A stretch of DNA of 64,000 bases, taken from Spraguea lophii (taxonomy: Eukaryota; Microsporidia; Spragueidae). The notes under the pieces are model-generated. The model saw only the letters and a program-made list of their open reading frames with translations. It had not been told where the DNA came from and made no database searches. The position numbers were made by a program, and so were the translations under genes. Positions 9,589 to 19,709 of this stretch are shown piece after piece. Position 1 is the first letter of the stretch, and every line of letters starts with the position of its first letter. Location: positions 124,001 to 188,000 of the forward strand of contig LDOQ01000088.1 of assembly GCA_001887945.1 (NCBI GenBank), given 5' to 3'.

Positions 9589-10482
9589 GTTTTGATGGGT
9601 TATAATCAGATAGATTAAAAACTGGAGAAGATGAGATTGGTATCAAGGTATATATATTGTATTTCTAATTTTTTTCCATTTTTATCTTGTTCTTTCCATC
9701 TGTAAAAACATTCTAAATTATTTTTTTGCATTTTTTAGAAAATACCCAAATTATTTTTTTTGTATCATCTTTTGACATTAGATACCAAATTTGTATCTTA
9801 ATTATTTTTTTATTTTATTTAAGAAATAACTAATAAATACAGTCTTAAAATTTTATTTTATTTCTTTAACATATAAATATTATTTTATAAATAAAAATTT
9901 CTTATGTTTCATTATTTCTAAGAAATCATAATATTTTATTTTTTTAAAATACTTTTTATTTATTATTATAAAAATCTTATAGATTACTTTTCTTATTACA
10001 ACTGCTTATGAAATTTTAAACTCCGAAACAATTTGTTATTAGAGTAAATTAAAAGTTTTTGTATGTGAATAATCTGTTAAATATATGTATTAACATTATT
10101 ATTTGTTTTATATGATTTTCTATAGGTGGTTTACTATTTGATTAAACTATTATTTCATATATGAAACAGATCTATTATCTTAAAATATTTTGGATGTAAT
10201 CAACATCAATATAAAAAATTATCTTTATAGTAAATAATGTTTTGATCCAATACGCTGATTGTATTATCATTTATAAATCATATAATATTTTAATTATTCA
10301 GATATTATTTGTTTTGTTTTTTCATTAGATAAGACGTCTTAGTTCAGTGAGTGTGGTAACCAAATTTCAAGCCTAGCCGACTACGAAATATATCCATTAT
10401 TTGATTTTGTCGTGTAAAAATAGAAAATGATCTAAAAATAAAAATATTTTTTTTCTTTGACATAATTTTTTACAGGGGCATT
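9589..10482. other. AT-rich intergenic
   Basis: No gene seen. A tRNA-head fragment of the dispersed repeat lies near 10328-10388. The acyltransferase start is preceded by GGGG (10476-10479). Confidence 0.4.
10328..10388 (+). repeat. tRNA-head fragment of the SINE-like family
   Basis: GTGGTAACCAAATTTCAAGC followed by CTAGCCGAC matches the reference head GTGGTAACCAAACCCCAAGC followed by CTGGCGGG. TAGTTCAGTG upstream matches its A box. The body is not recognisable. Confidence 0.5.
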
Positions 10483-11613
10483 ATGAAATCAAACACGCTT
10501 CTTTCTTACGCAGTTTCTCTTATTCTAACATTAGTATTCAGTAATCTATTACAATATAATTTCAATATGAATTTTTTATATTCTATAATCATTCTTGTTG
10601 TAGCATTTGGATTAAAAGATACACTTGCATATATCTTTATTATTCTGATAAATTTGGTAGTTATGAAAATATTTAAAACCAATGTTAAAAGATATGTATT
10701 TATTATAAACTTATTGCTTGTTTCTATTTGTGGTTATTATTATAAAATTTATTCAGAGAAAAAGAGTCAGGATATATGTGGGCCTTTAATGGTTTTAATT
10801 ATTAGATTATATTATCTCTCAAAAGAAAATATTATTAATTTTAAAGATGCTATCAATTATCTATTTTTTGTTCCTGTGGTTTTAGCAGGTCCTTCTGTCC
10901 CATATACGCAATTTAAAGAAAGAAGAAATATAAGAAAAGAGATTGGTTATATAAAGATAACAAACTCTATTGCGTTCCTACTCATTCATTTATCTTTACA
11001 GCACTTTTTCAAATTAGAAAATACTTATAAATTATCGTCATTTATATTATCATTTATAAACGCTTTTATAGTATGTTTTGCTTTCCGCTGTAAATTTTAT
11101 TTTATATGGAATTTTGCTTCTGGATGTTGTGAGATTGCAGGATATGAATTTAATAACATAAATGCAATTAACGCTGAAACAAGTAAGTCAGTCAAAGATT
11201 TAACTTCAAATTGGAATATTTATACAAATATTTGGCTAAAAGAAAGTGTTTTTGATGAGCTTAAATGGACATCTAATCTTGTTGCATCCTTAGCAACATT
11301 CAGTGTTTCTGCTTTATGGCATGGAACCAATATTTGTTATTTCTTAATATTTCTATCATTGAGTCTTGCGGTACTTCCTTTGAAAAATAATTATAAAACG
11401 ATAAAATACTATTTTAATAAGAATGTTGCTGATATAGTTGCTTTAATAACTGTTTCCTCGTATGTAACATTTACAATGGTCCCTTTTATAGCATTAGATT
11501 ATAAAGTTACACTTAAGGTTTGGAGGAATTTATATTATTACGGATACCTGTATCTTATTATTTCATATATATTAATCTTTTTTAACAAAAAAGAAGGAAA
11601 GAAAAAAGAATAA
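10483..11613 (+). CDS. MBOAT lysophospholipid acyltransferase (ALE1/LPCAT-like)
   Basis: A 376-residue polytopic membrane protein of the MBOAT superfamily, expected in the ER and acylating lysophospholipids. The motif SNWNIYTNIWLKESVF, with the conserved Asn after Trp, and SALWHGTNICYFLIF, with the conserved His, match the WNIxTxxWLKxYVY and FVSAxWHGxxxGY blocks of Ale1/LPCAT enzymes. About eight to ten hydrophobic helices are visible, including several in the first 110 residues. It is shorter than yeast Ale1 (about 620), lacking the long C-tail and ending in a basic KKEGKKKE. The start carries a GGGG rather than CCC motif. A second MBOAT of the neutral-lipid type follows at 13453-14646. Confidence 0.75.
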   Translation: MKSNTLLSYAVSLILTLVFSNLLQYNFNMNFLYSIIILVVAFGLKDTLAYIFIILINLVVMKIFKTNVKRYVFIINLLLVSICGYYYKIYSEKKSQDICGPLMVLIIRLYYLSKENIINFKDAINYLFFVPVVLAGPSVPYTQFKERRNIRKEIGYIKITNSIAFLLIHLSLQHFFKLENTYKLSSFILSFINAFIVCFAFRCKFYFIWNFASGCCEIAGYEFNNINAINAETSKSVKDLTSNWNIYTNIWLKESVFDELKWTSNLVASLATFSVSALWHGTNICYFLIFLSLSLAVLPLKNNYKTIKYYFNKNVADIVALITVSSYVTFTMVPFIALDYKVTLKVWRNLYYYGYLYLIISYILIFFNKKEGKKKE

Positions 11614-11891
11614 ATAAATTTATTTCTTAATAATATTTTTACATTATAATATATTAAAGCATTATGTCAATGTAATATATCATCTAATATTAGTAAAGAT
11701 TATATTGTAAATGTCCTTCTACATTCTATATTTTTTCATGTTCTAATTTAGGATGTATATCTTTTTTAGAAAGAAAAAAAATACATTTTAAAGATATATT
11801 CTATCGTAATAACAAAAAATAACAAATCGAATGATATCTTTTTCCTGAAAAAATATTTTTTCCCGATATGGTATGTTAAAAAGGTATATAA

Positions 11892-13166
11892 ATGAAAGTT
11901 TTCCTGTATTCCATGGTATTTAAATCATTTAAAAAGTTTCTTGGTAACTTGTTCTTATTCTTTGCTTCATACACTAATATGATATTTGGATCTGTACCAG
12001 TAGTTGATACAGTAGCAAAAAAAACAAAAGAGATTTGTGGGAATGATACAGATCTATCAAAGTTAGGTAACGTTGGTAATGAACAGTTATTTGCGACTCC
12101 TGAACCTAATAATAAAAAAGATGAATCTTTGGAAAATGAGACATTGCAACCTAATATGGTGCAAGAATATATGAATGCTATTTATAACGCTATGAAAGAT
12201 ATGTGTCAAGTGCTTAGTTGCTTACCTCAATATGTAAAATTATTGACTGAAGAACTGGATAAATCGAATAGTTTATCTATACAATTAGGCGAGGCTATGA
12301 AACAAAAAGAGGAAAGAGAGACCCAAATTCAAGAACAGGTTTTAGACGTATTTAAACGTATAACGGGTTGGTTTAACTTAGAAGGAAATGCATCAAGAGA
12401 TCGATTTAAATCTCCAATAAAACCTTCCGAGGAGCTTATCGCTTCTTCAAATGACTCCAAAGAAAAGGATATTTCGATTAATTGCGAAAGCGGCGAGAAG
12501 GATGAAAAACAAGAAGATGATGGGATATATGATAATTTGGATATAATGTTGGTATTTAACGGGGATTATCACCCGTTAGATTTGAATAATTTCGTTGAAA
12601 AGGCAATAGGGTTATATAAAGAGGATAAAATAACAAAAAGTGAGGATGAAATCGAGAAAATTCAATCTGTTATTATTCCATCTTTAGAATTAACAGGAGA
12701 GAGAACTAAAAATCCTAAAAACCGTGTTATAATTGAGCTTCTTATTAGTAAAAACAGAAAGCGTATTATTGATCATATAAATGAGGTATCTAGAATACGA
12801 GATATCAGAACAAATGCTATTGTATCCAAAATTGAGAAGGAATTAGTGAATTTGAAGAAAAAGTTTCATTGTGGAAATATTTCATATGTGTATTTTGCAG
12901 ATCTCGTAGAAACTATTATGGATGCTGAAGGTGAAACTAGAAAAATCGCTCGTAGTTTTAAAATGCATAAAATATTTTCTGAAATGAGGCCAGATATGGT
13001 GATTGCAGATTTTATTGATACTAATGATAAAAGTGAAAGTAAATGCACGCTCGATGAAAAAGATTTGTTGAAATATAAAGAATCTTATAAAAGTCATTTA
13101 GAAGATTTATTGAAAGAAAATAAGAACATAGGATTTACGTCTACGAGAGAACTACATGCTTTTTAA
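11892..13166 (+). CDS. Uncharacterised, possibly secreted protein
   Basis: A 424-residue protein with no recognised family. A hydrophobic N-terminus (FLGNLFLFFASYTNMIFGSV, about residues 16-35) preceded by Lys residues looks like a signal peptide. The second Met (residue 9, position 11916) would give a more typical one. Residues 75-150 form helical segments, a Ser/Glu/Asp-rich linker runs from about 175 to 215, and the C-terminal half is charged and helical. Codon use appears less AT-extreme than in neighbours, with several GCG, GGC and CGT codons. No CCC sits at the start; the nearest is about 24 nt upstream. A secreted, fast-evolving host-interaction protein is plausible but unproven. Confidence 0.75.
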   Translation: MKVFLYSMVFKSFKKFLGNLFLFFASYTNMIFGSVPVVDTVAKKTKEICGNDTDLSKLGNVGNEQLFATPEPNNKKDESLENETLQPNMVQEYMNAIYNAMKDMCQVLSCLPQYVKLLTEELDKSNSLSIQLGEAMKQKEERETQIQEQVLDVFKRITGWFNLEGNASRDRFKSPIKPSEELIASSNDSKEKDISINCESGEKDEKQEDDGIYDNLDIMLVFNGDYHPLDLNNFVEKAIGLYKEDKITKSEDEIEKIQSVIIPSLELTGERTKNPKNRVIIELLISKNRKRIIDHINEVSRIRDIRTNAIVSKIEKELVNLKKKFHCGNISYVYFADLVETIMDAEGETRKIARSFKMHKIFSEMRPDMVIADFIDTNDKSESKCTLDEKDLLKYKESYKSHLEDLLKENKNIGFTSTRELHAF

Positions 13167-13367
13167 GGTTGGAATAAAATAATATCGGAGATGTTCAATG
13201 CACGTATAAAATTAGTTTTATGCGTTATGAAGTTAATAAAGTATTTTAAGTAAAATTTTTTATTGTTTATTTTTTTATATTTAAAAATATTATGAATAAA
13301 ATATTATATTATATAAAACATAAATATCAGATTATAAGAATATATATTATCTACAATATTAAAACAA

Positions 13368-13440
13368 GCTTTTGTAGTGTAGTGGTTATCACGCGTCCTT
13401 CACACGGCCGAGGTCACCGGTTCGAACCCGGTCAAAAGCA
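13368..13440 (+). tRNA. tRNA-Val (CAC)
   Basis: The acceptor stem GCTTTTG (13368-13374) pairs perfectly with CAAAAGC (13433-13439), followed by discriminator A13440. The loop TTCACAC carries anticodon CAC. The T-arm has GGTTCGAACC. The anticodon stem CGTCC/GGCCG has one U-C mismatch. No intron; CCA is not encoded. It ends 12 bp before the stop of the DGAT/ACAT-type gene on the other strand. Confidence 0.93.
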
Positions 13441-13452
13441 TTTTTATAAAAC

Positions 13453-14646
13453 CTATTTATTTAAATATTCGTATGTTTTTAGCATACACACAGGAAAACC
13501 CACCAAAGAAAAACTTATCCAAAAAAATAAATTTCCCAATCCACAACCATAAAACATATCACCAACCTTCATAATAATAGGATGACTCAACATAGACATC
13601 AATCCTATAAATCTAATTTTTTTAAAACTTAAAAAAAATAAATATTCATGCAAAATCCCAGAAACAAAAAAAACATGGAAAATAGAAAATATCTTTTCTA
13701 CATTACTTTTTGGCTTTATATACACATATTCCTTCATCCAATAATGTGTAGGCGAATTCCAATATCTCCAATACAATGATACTTTTTTCACATTCCACCA
13801 ACATTCAGATTCATATGGATAAAGAGTTAAAGCACTCATAAAATTCAAATAAAAATGAAAAAATCCTAAAAAAATCAATATCCATTCTATAAACCCAATA
13901 AAAAACATTGTAAATAAATTATCTATAGAAGAATAACAATTAAAAACACTACCTATCCTTATAATCTGTGGTATAAAATAATATATATTAAACAATAATG
14001 TTAAAATAGCTGTACTAACAACACCAAAAAAATGTAATAATGTTTTTCTCAATGAAAATTCACATAACAAATTATCCGAATATATAAGCGTCGGTGTAAA
14101 TATAAATCTTAAATAATATTTCTTATCATAAATATTTTCTTCTATTAAATTATTCCCATCATCATAATCTTTTACACTACTTTCACTATATAAACTTATT
14201 TTACTATATTTATATGGATCCTTACTTCTTATACCAATAACATCCTCATTAGTTAAACCACCACTATAATTATACACTCCATCATTTTTATCTTTCTTAT
14301 TTTTCATCTTTAATTGTCTTATGGTTACCAGGAAAGAATATATTTTTAATGTAGATATAATAGAAAATACACCTGAAAGAAAAGATATAATAAAATTTCC
14401 ATTATTATAAATTAAATAACCTGTGAATATTTCCATTATAAACAATATAATAAAACTCTGGTAGAAGAATACTATAATATATCTTATAAAAATAATAATC
14501 AGAATAATACCACCACAAAATAAATCATTTGAAGAAGGTAAAATAATATACAAATATTTTACATTACTCCCATCATATTCTTTTATCAGAAACTGCATAA
14601 AATAAAAGGAGAAAAATAATAAAAGAAAATTTCTAACACCGTTCAT
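13453..14646 (-). CDS. MBOAT sterol/diacylglycerol O-acyltransferase (ACAT/DGAT1 family)
   Basis: A 397-residue polytopic MBOAT enzyme expected to esterify diacylglycerol or sterol in the ER for storage lipid. The block ECWWNVKKVSLYWRYWNSPTHYW matches the FYxDWWN...W..WN.PVH.W signature of DGAT1/ACAT, although the usual FYxD is YESE here. FFVSGILHEYLFFLSF carries the catalytic His. Several transmembrane segments and a charged cytosolic loop (about residues 113-170) are visible. It is shorter than fungal Are1/Are2 (about 600), mostly at the N-terminus. Which substrate it uses cannot be told from sequence. It is preceded by CCT directly before the ATG. Confidence 0.78.
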   Translation of the reverse strand: MNGVRNFLLLFFSFYFMQFLIKEYDGSNVKYLYIILPSSNDLFCGGIILIIIFIRYIIVFFYQSFIILFIMEIFTGYLIYNNGNFIISFLSGVFSIISTLKIYSFLVTIRQLKMKNKKDKNDGVYNYSGGLTNEDVIGIRSKDPYKYSKISLYSESSVKDYDDGNNLIEENIYDKKYYLRFIFTPTLIYSDNLLCEFSLRKTLLHFFGVVSTAILTLLFNIYYFIPQIIRIGSVFNCYSSIDNLFTMFFIGFIEWILIFLGFFHFYLNFMSALTLYPYESECWWNVKKVSLYWRYWNSPTHYWMKEYVYIKPKSNVEKIFSIFHVFFVSGILHEYLFFLSFKKIRFIGLMSMLSHPIIMKVGDMFYGCGLGNLFFWISFSLVGFPVCMLKTYEYLNK

Positions 14647-15069
14647 AGGATAAATATTTTACAAAAATATTTATTTATTAAAATCTAACATTTTTGAAAC
14701 GTAACTTTATAAAACATAATAATAATATGATAAGAAATACAAATGAAAAAATAATCTTAGAATATTTAATTATAAAATATTCAAACCATAAGAGATATTT
14801 TAATTAATAATATTTATTGTTATAGAGAATATTAAATAATCCAATAAAATAATTAACCGCTAAAAAAAAGAAAAATCAAAACAAAGAAGAAACAATAATA
14901 ATTAAAATATCATAACTATTCCTCTTAGGCTAAAAATGGAAATAATAAAGAGTATAAATAAAATATTAGTTAAAGAAAATATTTATACAACATTATGTTT
15001 TTATATTTTATTCACAATTATTCTTTTATATTCTATTAAATATATATTTTATTGAATAATAATTTACAA
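14647..15069. other. AT-rich intergenic with one possible micro-ORF
   Basis: Nothing firm seen. A 39-codon ORF (14936-15055) is listed separately. Confidence 0.4.
14936..15055 (+). CDS. Possible 39-aa tail-anchored membrane peptide
   Basis: An ATG frame encodes 39 residues: a short charged N-terminus (MEIIKSINKILVKENIY) followed by one hydrophobic helix and an end at FY. This is the layout of small tail-anchored ER or mitosomal proteins, but AT-rich DNA readily yields hydrophobic frames. There is no CCC motif and no recognised family. It is convergent with RAD50. Confidence 0.25.
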   Translation: MEIIKSINKILVKENIYTTLCFYILFTIILLYSIKYIFY

Positions 15070-18000
15070 TTATCGTTTAATTTTTTCTATCCTAGAATCT
15101 CCATTGTTATCTCTATCCAATCTATAAAAATATTCTTCTGTATTTATTAGATTAACAAATTCTTCATCATGTGTAATAACAATCAATTGCATAGTTTTAT
15201 TTCTTACCATTTGATTTATTAACAATGCAAGTGCTTCTATACTATCTTTATCTAAATTTGTTGTAGGTTCATCTAAGGCTAATAGATTATGTTCTGTTAC
15301 AAAGGTTTCTAATAATGATAATCTAAATAAAATACTAAGTAATACTTTTTGTCCTGCTGAACATCTACCACGGAGATCTAATTGTGCTCCGTTTTTTATC
15401 ATAACCATTTTATAATTATAATTATTATTTTTTTGTACTGATTGTAATTCTACGTAATCTATATCATTTCCTTTGTAGCATTCTATCCATAGGGATTTTA
15501 ATCTTTGATTTATTTCATTTATTTTTTCAGAATGATATTTTACAAGACCATTATCAATGCTACTTATCATTTTTTCTATGTCTTTTATATTATTTTCAAT
15601 TATTTTATTTTTTACATAAGCTGTAAAATAATCTTCATCAATATTTTTATATTGGTTTATTTCATTTTTGTATCTGGCTATACTGTATGTTAATTGTCTG
15701 ATTTCTCCAATTGATACATTCTTTTTTTCTTTGAGTTTTTGTAATTCTGCTTCTAAGTTCTTTTGTAAGCTTAATAAGCACTGTATTGTATTTTGATTAT
15801 TGTTATTTTTATACGAAAAATATATCTTCAGAATATCTTCTATGTTAATATTTATTAAATGTTTTATTTCTTTGTATTTGTTGTATATTTCATCCAATTT
15901 ATTCTTAATTTTTTTATATTTTATATTTTCTTCAAGATTTCTTTTTCTTTCTATTTTACTGTTCGCGATATCTTTTTTATTGAAATACTCATTCTTTAAA
16001 GTGGAATAATTTTCTTCTAATGATTTTATATCTATGGTATCTAAATTATATGATATATTATCTATTACTAATATATTTTCATTTAAAACATTATTTTCTT
16101 TTGTTTTATTATATTTTTTTACAATTTCTTCTATTTTTATATATTCTTCGTGTTTTTTTATCAATCTCTCCTTTTCCTTTGTATATTCTTCATATTTATG
16201 TAAAAATATAAATTTATATTCGTTTATTTTATTTAAAATATTTTCCAAATTATTTTTAGTTGTGTTAGTATCTATATTTTTAGATTTCAAATCTTTTAAA
16301 TTTTCCATTTTACTTTTTATAATATAATTGCTTTTTAATTCCTTTAAATTATTTTCTATTGAATTTAAAAAATCTAAAATCTTCTTTAAATCCTCTACAG
16401 AATAATTAAATATTTTTTCTTGTAAAATATTTAACAAATCACCATTATTCAATATTTTAATTTCAGATAATTCATTAGATTTGGGTATTTTATTTAATTT
16501 ACATTCTATTTCTTCCAATTCTTTAAAATAACCTATTTTTTCATAAATTTGTTTTAATTCTTCTTCAGATGTTATCTTTGATTTTTTTATATGATAATCT
16601 TTATGAAGATTTACAATTTTTATTAATTCATTTTTTCTTTCTATTAATTTATTTATCTTTTCTATGTTATCGTTTGAATTTTGAATGCTATCCAATTTAT
16701 TTCTTTGTAAAGATTTTCTTTCTTCTATTTTCTGTAAAATTCCATCAATTTTATTTATTAATGTTAAAATAGTATCTGCTTTAGAATTATCTTTAAAATT
16801 AGTATTACACAGAGGACATTCTTCTCTCTCTTCTGCCAACCTTTTAAATCCCAAATAAATACTTGTTGCACTATCACTTCTGATTATATTTTTATTAATA
16901 TTTTTAAGTTCCTCATTCTGTTTTTCTATATCAATTATATTTTCTTCTTTTAAATTATAAATATCAATACTCTCCTTCTCATAACGAATATCGTTTACAA
17001 ACGATGTTCCTAAATCTCTATTATAATTTTTTATTTCTCTTTCTATTTCAAGAAGTTCATGTATAATTGTATCAAATTCTTCCGAACTTATTTGTCTTTT
17101 ATTTGTCACCAATTCTTTTTTCCTGGTTTCTAATTTTTCTATTGTGTTATTCCCTAATTCTTTTTTAATGTATTCTTTTCGTTCATTAATATTCTTTATT
17201 TTAATATTAGTTTCATAATTAACATAATATTGATCTATCTTCTTTTTTATTATATCTATTTTATCTTGAATATATTTTTTATATTTTTTTATATTTTCTA
17301 TTTGATCGTCTTCTTTATCATCAATATCCTTTAAATATATTTTATTTTTTAATTCTACTAAATTATTTTTTATTTTATTATCCAATTCTGAGATTGAGTT
17401 AGAAATATTATCATAGTCTATATTCTCATTACATAAATATTTTATTTCTCCTATTATTTTATGTATATTTAATTCTATTTTCTTTTTTAGTTGTTCTTCA
17501 TTTTCAAAAATCTTTATTTTATCATAATAAACAACCATTAATTCTGAATAATAGTTTTTTATATTGGATTTACTTGTAAAATAAGTTATAAGATTATTTT
17601 TTAGCTTATTCAAAGATATATTTGATTCATTTGTATTTACCATAGAATTATCTAAAAAACTACAATTAATCTCTGAATTATCTTTCAATGAAATTAAGCT
17701 TTTATTTAAAAGCTCTATTATTTTATCCCTTTTTTCATCTTTCTCTTTTAAAATACTTTGTGTTATTTCTTTGTTTATTATTCTAAGTTTTATTTCTCTA
17801 TTAAGCAAATCTTCTAAAATATTATTTATTTCATTTTTAATGTTACTCATTTCTTGTATAAATTTTTTTAAATTATTTTCTTTGTCTTTTTCATTTATAA
17901 TTTTTTTGAGTATGATATCATGTTTTTGTATTTCTTTTTTTATATCATCTAAAGAAGAATTCAGTGATGTAATATTTTTAGTTTCAATAATAACCTCTTT

Positions 18001-18957
18001 TTCAAATAATTCAATAACATTTTCATTTGTGTTTAATGACCCTTTTAAATTATTTTCTTTGGCGAATGAAAGTTCTTCTATTTTTACTTCAACGAATTTT
18101 ATTATCTTAAGATCTTCTTTTAATTTTTCTATTTTTATTTTATTTTGATTTTTATTTTGTTCCAATACATCTATCTCTTTTATTTTTAATGTAAAATTAT
18201 TTACTTCTTTTTCTTTTTCTAATATTTTATGTGTTAATTCTTCAACGAATCCATTGTATACATTTTGTTTCTTTTCTATATTTTTATATTCAGTTACCAA
18301 ATCTACTTTTTTGTCTTTGTTTTTCTTTAAAAATTCAATTTCTTGTTTAATAAGCTTAAGATCTTGTTGCTTTGTTTTCTTTAATTCTTTCAATTTATCT
18401 AATGCTTTAATATATTTTGTACTATTAAATATATCATCTAATCGTTTTTTTATTACACCAGGTTCTGCTAAATACCAAGCACTATCTTCCTGACTGCATA
18501 AAATAATATTTTCTATAAGAGGTTTAGATATATTGGTAATTGCTTCAACAGATTTATCTATATCACCTATTTTACCGGAAATAGATTCATATTTATCATT
18601 TACTCTTTTAGAAAGAAGATTTTCTAAGGTCTTTTGTTGTTGTGTATTTGATTTTTGTGTTAATTGTAATGAACGTATTATAAGAAATTCTTCATTTTTT
18701 CTATTTTTAAATTTTAAACGTACTTGTGCCTTGGTATCAACTTCTCTTGAAATCTTAGGATCGTATATAAATGCTCCACCTTTAGAATTTGATGGTAAAT
18801 CACCCGTAAGTACATATCTCAACGATTCTATAATTGTTGTTTTACCAGTTCCATTTTTACCAACAATCAATGTCAAAGGCGTAAAAAATTCTATAACACT
18901 TTTATATTTACTGTTATAAGATCTTATACCAGATATCATCAGCTTCTGTATTGTCAT
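15070..18957 (-). CDS. RAD50: RAD50 double-strand-break repair ATPase
   Basis: A 1295-residue SMC-like ATPase of the Mre11-Rad50 complex, acting in DNA double-strand-break repair. The N-terminus has the Walker A motif VGKNGTGKTT (residues 32-41). A Q-loop-like CSQEDSAW follows near 175. Long heptad coiled coils, extremely rich in Lys, Asn and Glu, flank the zinc hook ECPLC near residue 712. The ABC signature CSAGQ lies near 1196 and Walker B LLALDEPTTNLD near 1225, with the H-loop ITHDEEF after it. Length is typical of the family. SKI6 lies 47 bp upstream on the same strand. Confidence 0.97.
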   Translation of the reverse strand: MTIQKLMISGIRSYNSKYKSVIEFFTPLTLIVGKNGTGKTTIIESLRYVLTGDLPSNSKGGAFIYDPKISREVDTKAQVRLKFKNRKNEEFLIIRSLQLTQKSNTQQQKTLENLLSKRVNDKYESISGKIGDIDKSVEAITNISKPLIENIILCSQEDSAWYLAEPGVIKKRLDDIFNSTKYIKALDKLKELKKTKQQDLKLIKQEIEFLKKNKDKKVDLVTEYKNIEKKQNVYNGFVEELTHKILEKEKEVNNFTLKIKEIDVLEQNKNQNKIKIEKLKEDLKIIKFVEVKIEELSFAKENNLKGSLNTNENVIELFEKEVIIETKNITSLNSSLDDIKKEIQKHDIILKKIINEKDKENNLKKFIQEMSNIKNEINNILEDLLNREIKLRIINKEITQSILKEKDEKRDKIIELLNKSLISLKDNSEINCSFLDNSMVNTNESNISLNKLKNNLITYFTSKSNIKNYYSELMVVYYDKIKIFENEEQLKKKIELNIHKIIGEIKYLCNENIDYDNISNSISELDNKIKNNLVELKNKIYLKDIDDKEDDQIENIKKYKKYIQDKIDIIKKKIDQYYVNYETNIKIKNINERKEYIKKELGNNTIEKLETRKKELVTNKRQISSEEFDTIIHELLEIEREIKNYNRDLGTSFVNDIRYEKESIDIYNLKEENIIDIEKQNEELKNINKNIIRSDSATSIYLGFKRLAEEREECPLCNTNFKDNSKADTILTLINKIDGILQKIEERKSLQRNKLDSIQNSNDNIEKINKLIERKNELIKIVNLHKDYHIKKSKITSEEELKQIYEKIGYFKELEEIECKLNKIPKSNELSEIKILNNGDLLNILQEKIFNYSVEDLKKILDFLNSIENNLKELKSNYIIKSKMENLKDLKSKNIDTNTTKNNLENILNKINEYKFIFLHKYEEYTKEKERLIKKHEEYIKIEEIVKKYNKTKENNVLNENILVIDNISYNLDTIDIKSLEENYSTLKNEYFNKKDIANSKIERKRNLEENIKYKKIKNKLDEIYNKYKEIKHLININIEDILKIYFSYKNNNNQNTIQCLLSLQKNLEAELQKLKEKKNVSIGEIRQLTYSIARYKNEINQYKNIDEDYFTAYVKNKIIENNIKDIEKMISSIDNGLVKYHSEKINEINQRLKSLWIECYKGNDIDYVELQSVQKNNNYNYKMVMIKNGAQLDLRGRCSAGQKVLLSILFRLSLLETFVTEHNLLALDEPTTNLDKDSIEALALLINQMVRNKTMQLIVITHDEEFVNLINTEEYFYRLDRDNNGDSRIEKIKR

Positions 18958-19004
18958 GAGGATTAAATTTAAAGAATAAAAATATTAAAAAAATATGCAA
19001 GAAT

Positions 19005-19709
19005 TTAAAAACCATTTTGTATTTTAATGCAACCAAATTCCTTACATTCAAATTTCTCTGCTTCTACTCTGCTTTTCAAAAATATTTCAAAAGATTTATG
19101 CATTTCTATAGCAGCTAATTTCACTGTGTTGTATACTTTGCCTAATAATTTTATATCAAATTTATTATCAATTAACAACATATTTACTTTATCCTCTGCA
19201 GATGAATAAGCTAAAATAAATTTTGTTAAATTTTGTTCCTCTTCATACTCACAAGGATCAACCAATGGTTTATTATCATATATCACAGCAGAACAAGAAA
19301 CAACAACATCCCTAAGATTTATTCCACCATAACATAACAACAAAGACACACAATTTATAATACATGACATCAAAGATCCATTATTCTGTTTTATGGTTAT
19401 ATCCAATTCTATCTTTTCTGTAGTATTAATCATAATATTACCAAAAATACCATTAATTTTTTGTTTTATTTCTTCTATCTCAGCATGATATTTTTTCCCA
19501 CAACTCTGCGTTGTTTCAAAATATTGAATATTTGTTTTTATAAGATTTCTTTGATCGTATACTTTCTTCATACTTGAACGTATTATTGTAGCACCCATAG
19601 TTAATTCAATAAATGGTATACTCTCCACCATACCATTTTCTATCTTAATATTTCGTATTTCAAAACGCTCTCTTCCATCTACACGTAAATTATTTCGTAG
19701 AATGTTCAT
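19005..19709 (-). CDS. SKI6: Exosome core subunit SKI6/RRP41
   Basis: A 234-residue RNase PH-fold subunit of the RNA exosome ring. The N-terminus LRNNLRVDGRERFEIRNI matches the LRxDGRxxxExR signature of Rrp41/Ski6. ELDITIKQNNGSLMSCIINC and LCYGGINLRDVV match its later blocks (D..GS...A.INA, AL..AGI...D.V), and DPCEYEE its DxxxxEE segment. Spacing and length (yeast 246) fit. The usual GNTKV strand reads GATIIRSS. A CCC lies 2 nt before the ATG. It forms a tight same-strand pair with RAD50. Confidence 0.82.
   Translation of the reverse strand: MNILRNNLRVDGRERFEIRNIKIENGMVESIPFIELTMGATIIRSSMKKVYDQRNLIKTNIQYFETTQSCGKKYHAEIEEIKQKINGIFGNIMINTTEKIELDITIKQNNGSLMSCIINCVSLLLCYGGINLRDVVVSCSAVIYDNKPLVDPCEYEEEQNLTKFILAYSSAEDKVNMLLIDNKFDIKLLGKVYNTVKLAAIEMHKSFEIFLKSRVEAEKFECKEFGCIKIQNGF

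Noticed and set aside
11874..11990. An intron after an ATG with GTATGT upstream of the 11892 gene
   Set aside because: A CCAG acceptor exists further down, but joining it to the ATG puts the coding frame out of phase.
15505..18919. Many plus-strand ORFs of 60-128 codons opposite RAD50
   Set aside because: They are shadows of the coiled-coil coding sequence, rich in Phe, Ile, Leu and Ser as expected for antisense of Lys/Glu/Asn codons.
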